Positions 59,126 to 64,000 of a stretch of DNA of 64,000 bases are shown here, piece by piece; position 1 is the first letter of the stretch, and every line of letters begins with the position of its first letter. The notes beneath the pieces were generated by a model. The model made no database searches and was not told the DNA's origin. It worked only from the letters and a program-made list of their open reading frames with translations. This stretch comes from Trichomonas vaginalis G3 (Eukaryota; Parabasalia; Trichomonadida; Trichomonadidae). The position numbers were made by a program, and so were the translations under genes. The stretch is from NCBI RefSeq assembly GCF_026262505.1, contig NC_067207.1, positions 17,638,082 to 17,702,081 on the forward strand. Reading direction: 5' to 3'.

Positions 59126-59833
59126 TTATTTGCTGTCAACTGCTGGGAAATTTGGAACATCCTTGAGTTCTTGGACAAAGCTCTTTTGCATTTGTGAAAC
59201 AACTAAGTTCAATTGCTTCTTGTATTCACTCAAAGCCTTTCCAAAGATTTCATCCTTCTTCTTGTCAAGAGCATCAACACCAGTAATGAATTCATGATGA
59301 TGCTTATGATATTCAGCACGTCTTTGAAGAAGTTTTGATTCATCATCTTGTCCGACTTTTCCTTTTCCAACAGACTTGTTATACTTCTGTTCTTGAGAGT
59401 TGAGAAGAATCAATGCTTCCTTTCTTTGATCTGATTCATGCTTGAGTCTGTCGATTTCTTTCAAAGCGTCTTCCAAAGGAGAAACAGCTGTTGCAAGGAA
59501 TAATTTTTTAGAGCTATGGATTGTATCCTTGCAGGATTTGGCAGCATTGTCAAGTTGAAGAGAATAATCGTGAAATTCGCCTTTGTCATTTTCAAATGTT
59601 TTTACATATTGATTTGATATTTCGGCTTGAACATCTCCAAAGTTTTCAAGAGATGTTGCAAAGCTTTCAAGCGATTTCATTAATGATTTCAAATGTTCTT
59701 CAATTTTCGTTAAAGTGATGTATCTTTCAGTATAATCAGTATCAGCTGGAAGCTTTTTAGCACCAGTCATATCGGCAACTGTGCCAACGCCAATTGTAAG
59801 TGTTTCCTTTGTCTTTGACCAAAAACTTTGCAT
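59126..59833 (-). CDS. BAR-domain protein, 235 residues
   Basis: A membrane-curving BAR protein of the amphiphysin/Rvs type. The N-terminus MQSFWSKTKETLTIGVG may form an amphipathic helix (N-BAR). Long charged helices follow at about 35-110, 118-150 and 165-225, with the pattern LKSLMKSLESFATSLENFGDV. No SH3 domain follows, so it is a BAR-only protein. It would act in endocytosis or membrane shaping. ATG 59833 is the first in frame. Confidence 0.75.
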   Translation of the reverse strand: MQSFWSKTKETLTIGVGTVADMTGAKKLPADTDYTERYITLTKIEEHLKSLMKSLESFATSLENFGDVQAEISNQYVKTFENDKGEFHDYSLQLDNAAKSCKDTIHSSKKLFLATAVSPLEDALKEIDRLKHESDQRKEALILLNSQEQKYNKSVGKGKVGQDDESKLLQRRAEYHKHHHEFITGVDALDKKKDEIFGKALSEYKKQLNLVVSQMQKSFVQELKDVPNFPAVDSK

Positions 59834-60254
59834 CCAAATAAAATAGTCACTTTTAGTATCGGTAATTTATAAATTGGTAAAATTATTGTGTTGCATGTGA
59901 ATGATATAATTTCGACAAATCGATTTTTGTCACAAAGGTTTGAGAGAAAAGTTCACCAAAAACAGTAAGTGGAGATATTGAAACCTAATACCATTAATCT
60001 ACATCATTACTCAAGTTATATGACTGAATATTAAATCTGGAAATTGGAAATTCAAATTTTGATTCAAAAATTCAACCGACAAACAAAACCAAATATAAGT
60101 TATGAAGTGACTTCGCTTAAAATGACAGAATTTCTTCCTTTAAAAGTCTGGTTTTCTACACCTAATTTGATATCTTTGAAGTAAATGTGAGTTTTGTTTT
60201 CAAACTTAGAAAAAAGATATGATTTGTTATAATAAAGAGAGATTAAGTGATAAT
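59834..60254. other. Intergenic region, BAR gene to aldolase
   Basis: No frames besides shadows. It contains the upstream side of the BAR gene and the 3' side of aldolase. The aldolase stop reads TAAA, the likely trichomonad polyadenylation signal overlapping the stop. Confidence 0.5.
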
Positions 60255-61241
60255 TTAGTCGAAAGCATGGCCAGCGCAGCCGAGGACTTCCTTATCCTTG
60301 CGCATGTACATCTCTGTAAGCTTTGTACGAGCTTCACCGAGGTACTGACGTGGGTCGAACCATTCTGGGTGTTCAACGAAGAGGCGGCGGATTGTGCCTG
60401 TCATGACCATACGGCCATCAGAGTCGATGTTGATCTTGCAGACAGCAGACTTGGAAGCCTCACGAAGCTGAGCTTCTGGGATACCGATAGCTTCTGGCAT
60501 GTGGCCACCGTACTTGTTGACCATTTGGACGTACTCCTGTGGGATGGATGATGAGCCGTGGAGAACGATTGGGAAGCCAGGGAGCTTCTTCTCGATCTCG
60601 TGGAGGATGTCGAGACGGATTTCAGCCTTTGTGCCCGGTGGGAATTTGTAAGCACCGTGGGATGTGCCGATAGCAATAGCGAGTGAGTCAACACCTGTCT
60701 TGGAGACGAAGTCCTGAACTTCCTCTGGGCGTGTGTATGTGTGCTTTTCAGCCTTGACATCATCTTCAACACCAGCGAGAACGCCGAGTTCGCCTTCGAC
60801 TGTAACGTAGTCTGGGCGGGAGTGAGCGTATTCGACAACCTTCTTTGTGAGAGCAACGTTCTCATCGTATGGGAAGTGGGAACCATCGATCATGACGGAT
60901 GAGAAGCCGAGATCGATGCAGGACTTGCAGAGCTCGAAGGAGTCACCGTGATCGAGGTGGAGAACGATTGGGATGAGCTTGTGCTCTGGGTGGATTTCCT
61001 TAGCGAATTCAGCAGCACCCTGAGCCATGTAGCGGAGCATTGTCTGGTTAGCGTACTTGCGGGCACCAGCAGAAACCTGAAGAATAACTGGAGACTCTGT
61101 CTTGACGGAAGCTGTGATGATAGCCTGAAGTTGTTCAAGGTTGGAGAAGTTGTATCCTGGGATAGCATAACCACCCTTGACAGCCTTAGCGAAGATATCC
61201 TTTGAGTTGACGAGGCCAAGTGACTTGTATGAAACAGCCAT
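60255..61241 (-). CDS. Class II fructose-bisphosphate aldolase, 328 residues
   Basis: Glycolytic enzyme splitting fructose 1,6-bisphosphate into dihydroxyacetone phosphate and glyceraldehyde 3-phosphate, in the cytosol. Class II (zinc) motifs: HLDHGDSFELC (about 93-103, catalytic Asp and a Zn His), a Glu/Gly-rich VEGELGVLAG (about 144), GTSHGAYKF (about 193) and VLHGSSSIP (about 226). Length fits the short class II type found in trichomonads. The third codon positions are strongly C/G-rich, unlike the rest of the window, suggesting high expression. An Inr-like TCATTT lies 6 nt before the ATG. Confidence 0.95.
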   Translation of the reverse strand: MAVSYKSLGLVNSKDIFAKAVKGGYAIPGYNFSNLEQLQAIITASVKTESPVILQVSAGARKYANQTMLRYMAQGAAEFAKEIHPEHKLIPIVLHLDHGDSFELCKSCIDLGFSSVMIDGSHFPYDENVALTKKVVEYAHSRPDYVTVEGELGVLAGVEDDVKAEKHTYTRPEEVQDFVSKTGVDSLAIAIGTSHGAYKFPPGTKAEIRLDILHEIEKKLPGFPIVLHGSSSIPQEYVQMVNKYGGHMPEAIGIPEAQLREASKSAVCKINIDSDGRMVMTGTIRRLFVEHPEWFDPRQYLGEARTKLTEMYMRKDKEVLGCAGHAFD

Positions 61242-61246
61242 TGGAA

Positions 61247-61252
61247 AAATGA
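61247..61252 (-). promoter_or_regulatory. Inr-like TCATTT before aldolase
   Basis: On the reverse strand TCATTT is centred about 9 nt upstream of the ATG at 61241, matching TCAYTW. This spacing and the strong codon bias both fit a well-expressed gene. Confidence 0.6.
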
Positions 61253-62677
61253 AGTTTAATTTTAACCGCCTTTTAACAGTTCAGAATTTTTATTTCACAT
61301 TTTAGGTGGTCATAAATTGAATGAATGCTTTTGAAAGCAAAAATTTTACTGATCTATTTTATAATATGCAACAATAATTTTTAATCGAAAATTTTGCTGA
61401 TCTCCTTTGAAACATTGAAATATTTTGAACTAAAAATAATCGTTTGCGTCATCGGGGCGAGAAAAATTGTTTGATAACTGGTCGGCTATTTTTTTATCAA
61501 TTTACGATCGCTATTCGTTGGATGAATAATGATAAAGATACACAATGCATCGTCATCTCAATTTATGCCAGCTATTTTTTGTGAAATGTTACTTCACTTC
61601 ACGCCCCATTTTCATTTATAAATTATGTTATTCATAGCTGTTCAGTTCACCATTTTGCAATATGCGCTCTATTATATGATCCAGAGCTCATTAGATCTAA
61701 AATTCTTGTCCGAAATTGATCATATTTTTTCTTCGACTTGACCATCTATAACTTTTCATTGATTTCAAGGTAACATAACATTCCTTCTTATATTTTACAT
61801 AAATCAAAGTACATTTCCTTGAAATTCTTATTTTATTCGTCAATTGTTGTTTCGAAACTCTAACCAAGAATTTCAAATATCAGATATTTCTGAATAACAA
61901 TAGCCTTTTTCAAAACTTGCTACTTTCCTTGATGATTTTTCTCAATCTCTTTTTGAGGTAAAATTATATGAATGATTGATTAAAGCAAACATGGCTATAC
62001 AATTTTGTCCTTACAATTTCTGATTTGTAGAGTATTTAAGATCTGATCTGAATATGATGCTAAACTACGCTAAATGTATAATAAATAGGTTATTGTGTTT
62101 CAGAACTTTTCAAATAATATGATAATGCATGATAGTTAATTGGGAATAAAATTTTCTATATTGGATATCAACATTCTATCAGTATTTCTAATTTCATTCA
62201 TTATATTATCAGTATATATGATTAAAAGAGCCTATAAATAGCTTCAATGTTCCTTAATAAAATTTTGAAATTATATTACCAAGAAATAGAAAACATTTGC
62301 TAATCAAAATCTACTGAAATAACAATAAAATGATGTATTCAATGAATGAACAATTCCTAAAAATATTGTAGTTTGAAATCTTGAAAATTAGAAAAATTCA
62401 TTGGTAATTTAGGAATAAAATCTTATGATTTGATATAATTGCGTATAAAAATAAAGATCATTCGTTACAAAAATAAAATTTCCATCATTCTGTTATAAAT
62501 TTTCCGATTTGTGATTTTGAGAACCTTCTCAAAAAATTCAGAGAAATTGAGCACTTTTTGACAGAAATCTTTCTACACAATGATAATATGAATCTAAGGA
62601 TTAAGAATAGTATTCATCTAATAAATTCAAAAGTTTCAGACATAATAATGAATTAATTTTTTAAAAAAGACAGCTAT
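61253..62677. other. Gene-free region upstream of aldolase
   Basis: About 1.4 kb of AT-rich DNA with no supported frame, RNA gene or TIR pair that I could find. Confidence 0.5.
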
Positions 62678-63423
62678 TTACAATAGAAATTGATTAAAGC
62701 TTGAAAATAGCTGATCATCATCCAACTCTTCAGTCATATTTATTGCTGGACTATCAACCAAATGATTCAGATCCAGTTCTTCGATGTCTTTTCTGCTATC
62801 ATCAGGTAAAGCTTTTGGAAATTTTACATGGTTTTTAATAGTATCATCGCTCCATCATAATAAACAGTGCACAGCAACTTATACCTATAAGTTTCTCCAT
62901 AAAGAATCGAAACTGCCCACGTGTTTCCATATTTTATATAAGATATCTTAGTTTGGTTCCCATTCAATTGATCAATCATGTTCAAACAATCAGTATTACC
63001 ATTATTTAAGTCGTCAAAAGCTTTAAGTAGAAGATCTTTACTCTCCTTTTCCATTTCTTCTGGTGCTTGCTGTTTTAAAGCAGTTTGGCGTGTTTTGATT
63101 ATCAAAGAATTAATGATAGGTCCATAAACTTCTTGATTATAAAGGAAATGATATTTTAATAAAGTTTTATCCCTACAAGTATCTCTTTGAAGCATTGGGA
63201 GCTTTGCAATGTAACAGAATTCATTTATTATCTTCGGCAAGTCCCTAGCAGTATGTTTCTTGATTTGGGATTCAATCATTGCTTCATATTTTCGATCTAT
63301 TGTTAAATTTTTGCAATTCCTTCTTAAGATGTTGATTGCTTTCTTCATACTTGTTTGATCACCTCTAGTCTTGATTGACTTGGTCTCTTTGCTACGGGTA
63401 CTTAAGCTTTTGAATCCTTTCAT
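62678..63423 (-). pseudogene. Unidentified basic protein with acidic tail, one frameshift
   Basis: From ATG 63423 (MKGFKSLSTRSKETKSIK) 199 codons are open to 62824. In the adjoining frame, with no ATG of its own, coding-like sequence continues to a stop at 62678-62680: it reads KFPKALPDDSRKDIEEL and ends DDDQLFSSFNQFLL, an acidic, helical tail like an activation or docking motif. A one-base indel near 62825 would join the two. The main part is basic and helical, with a C-terminal sheet-like region. Family not recognised; nuclear or transcription-related function is only a guess. Confidence 0.5.
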
Positions 63424-64000
63424 TAGATTCTATATCTTTGTCTCTTTTCACTTGTAAAGTATACAATTTCTGAATCTTCACATATTGTAATTTTTTTATT
63501 AATTTTCCGACTTTGTAAACCATTCCTGATTGTTGATTTTTTATCGATCTTTTTTTGAATGAGGTGCCAGATGTAAATTGACAAAAAATGCAATTTTAGA
63601 ATATAGGTACCTCATCCCATGGCAATGTATAAGAAATCATTTCCGCGTGATGCAAAAAATGCCAGTTATTTTTGGCATGATTTGACACTACTAAAACATA
63701 TGTTAGAATGCATTTGGCATGTTTACACTCACAGTATATGTTCAAATTTATGATCTGTTATATACAAAAATGGTTTCCATTAGATTCCAAGAATGATCTA
63801 ATTGATTACTAATTTATCAGATAGTTAATCCCAACAGCCATCTAAAAGACATTTCCTTCAGCAGAATGAAAGCAGCAATATGCAATGACACACTATAACT
63901 CTCAAAATTCAAAAAATTATATGTTGTATTAGATTTTTATTATACGAATCAATATATCCGAAATATTAGTACTCCTATTCGTATATTTTAGTTCAAAAAC
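63424..64000. other. Upstream intergenic region to window end
   Basis: No gene recognised. Sequence includes near-repeats of GCCAGTTATTTTTGGCAT / TGCATTTGGCATG type between about 63650 and 63722, which may be a local promoter feature. Confidence 0.4.

Noticed and set aside
60401-60886. Long antisense and alternative frames (161, 110, 109 and 85 codons) over the aldolase gene
   Set aside because: They result from the strong C/G third-position bias of aldolase and have Ser/Arg-rich, low-quality composition.
61430-61620. Possible inverted GGGGCG motifs (CATCGGGGCGAG and CACGCCCCAT) as element ends
   Set aside because: Only about seven bases pair and no target duplication is seen.

Overview
The window looks like nuclear DNA of a trichomonad parabasalid, most likely Trichomonas vaginalis. 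The evidence is AT-rich DNA, host genes with no visible introns, several Inr-like TCAYTW motifs just upstream of start codons, a BspA-like leucine-rich-repeat gene family, a many-membrane-segment calpain-like protein, a tRNA-Tyr with a short intron, and abundant Maverick (Polinton) and mariner DNA. Tritrichomonas or another relative is not excluded.

Layout. 1-13610: DNA of one Maverick family, arranged as a roughly 5 kb inverted repeat (left arm 1-5055, right arm 7417-12420) around a 2.4 kb centre that holds the packaging ATPase. The right arm is the better preserved and carries a D12-class DNA adenine methyltransferase, a phage-type fibre protein, an integrase and several small virion-like proteins; both arms are riddled with small indels. 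13659-15241 is a non-coding element with 16-bp terminal inverted repeats and an 8-bp target duplication, holding a decayed TBC-domain fragment. 15.4-21.9 kb is host DNA: an EF-hand relic, a SAM methyltransferase, tRNA-Tyr, and a 1319-residue DEK1-like calpain. 22.0-31.4 kb is a tandem array of BspA-like genes made by a 5678-bp duplication.

31390-44883 is the most unusual segment. A mariner-type 110-bp end and a nearly full-length mariner transposase (DD34D) lie at the left. The same 110-bp end lies inverted at the right. Between them is a second Maverick, well preserved, with fibre tail, KilA-N protein, primase-helicase, integrase, and B-family DNA polymerase with an HNH-like insertion. TA dinucleotides adjoin both ends. 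It could be a mariner-bracketed giant hybrid or a product of recombination between mariners.

44.9-64 kb is host DNA: a 1576-residue membrane adenylyl cyclase, a Vps33-like SM protein, tRNA-Ile, another TIR/TSD-bounded element (53900-57300, 3.4 kb, 19-bp TIRs, 8-bp TSD), an ankyrin protein, a BAR-domain protein, class II fructose-bisphosphate aldolase, and an unidentified gene with an acidic tail in a shifted frame.

How the genes work together: the Maverick genes fall into replication (polymerase, primase-helicase), integration (integrase), packaging (ATPase) and likely particle functions (fibre, small amphipathic proteins), which is the expected kit of a virus-like transposon. No major capsid gene or protease was recognised. 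The host genes are unrelated single genes (signalling, membrane traffic, glycolysis, surface antigens).
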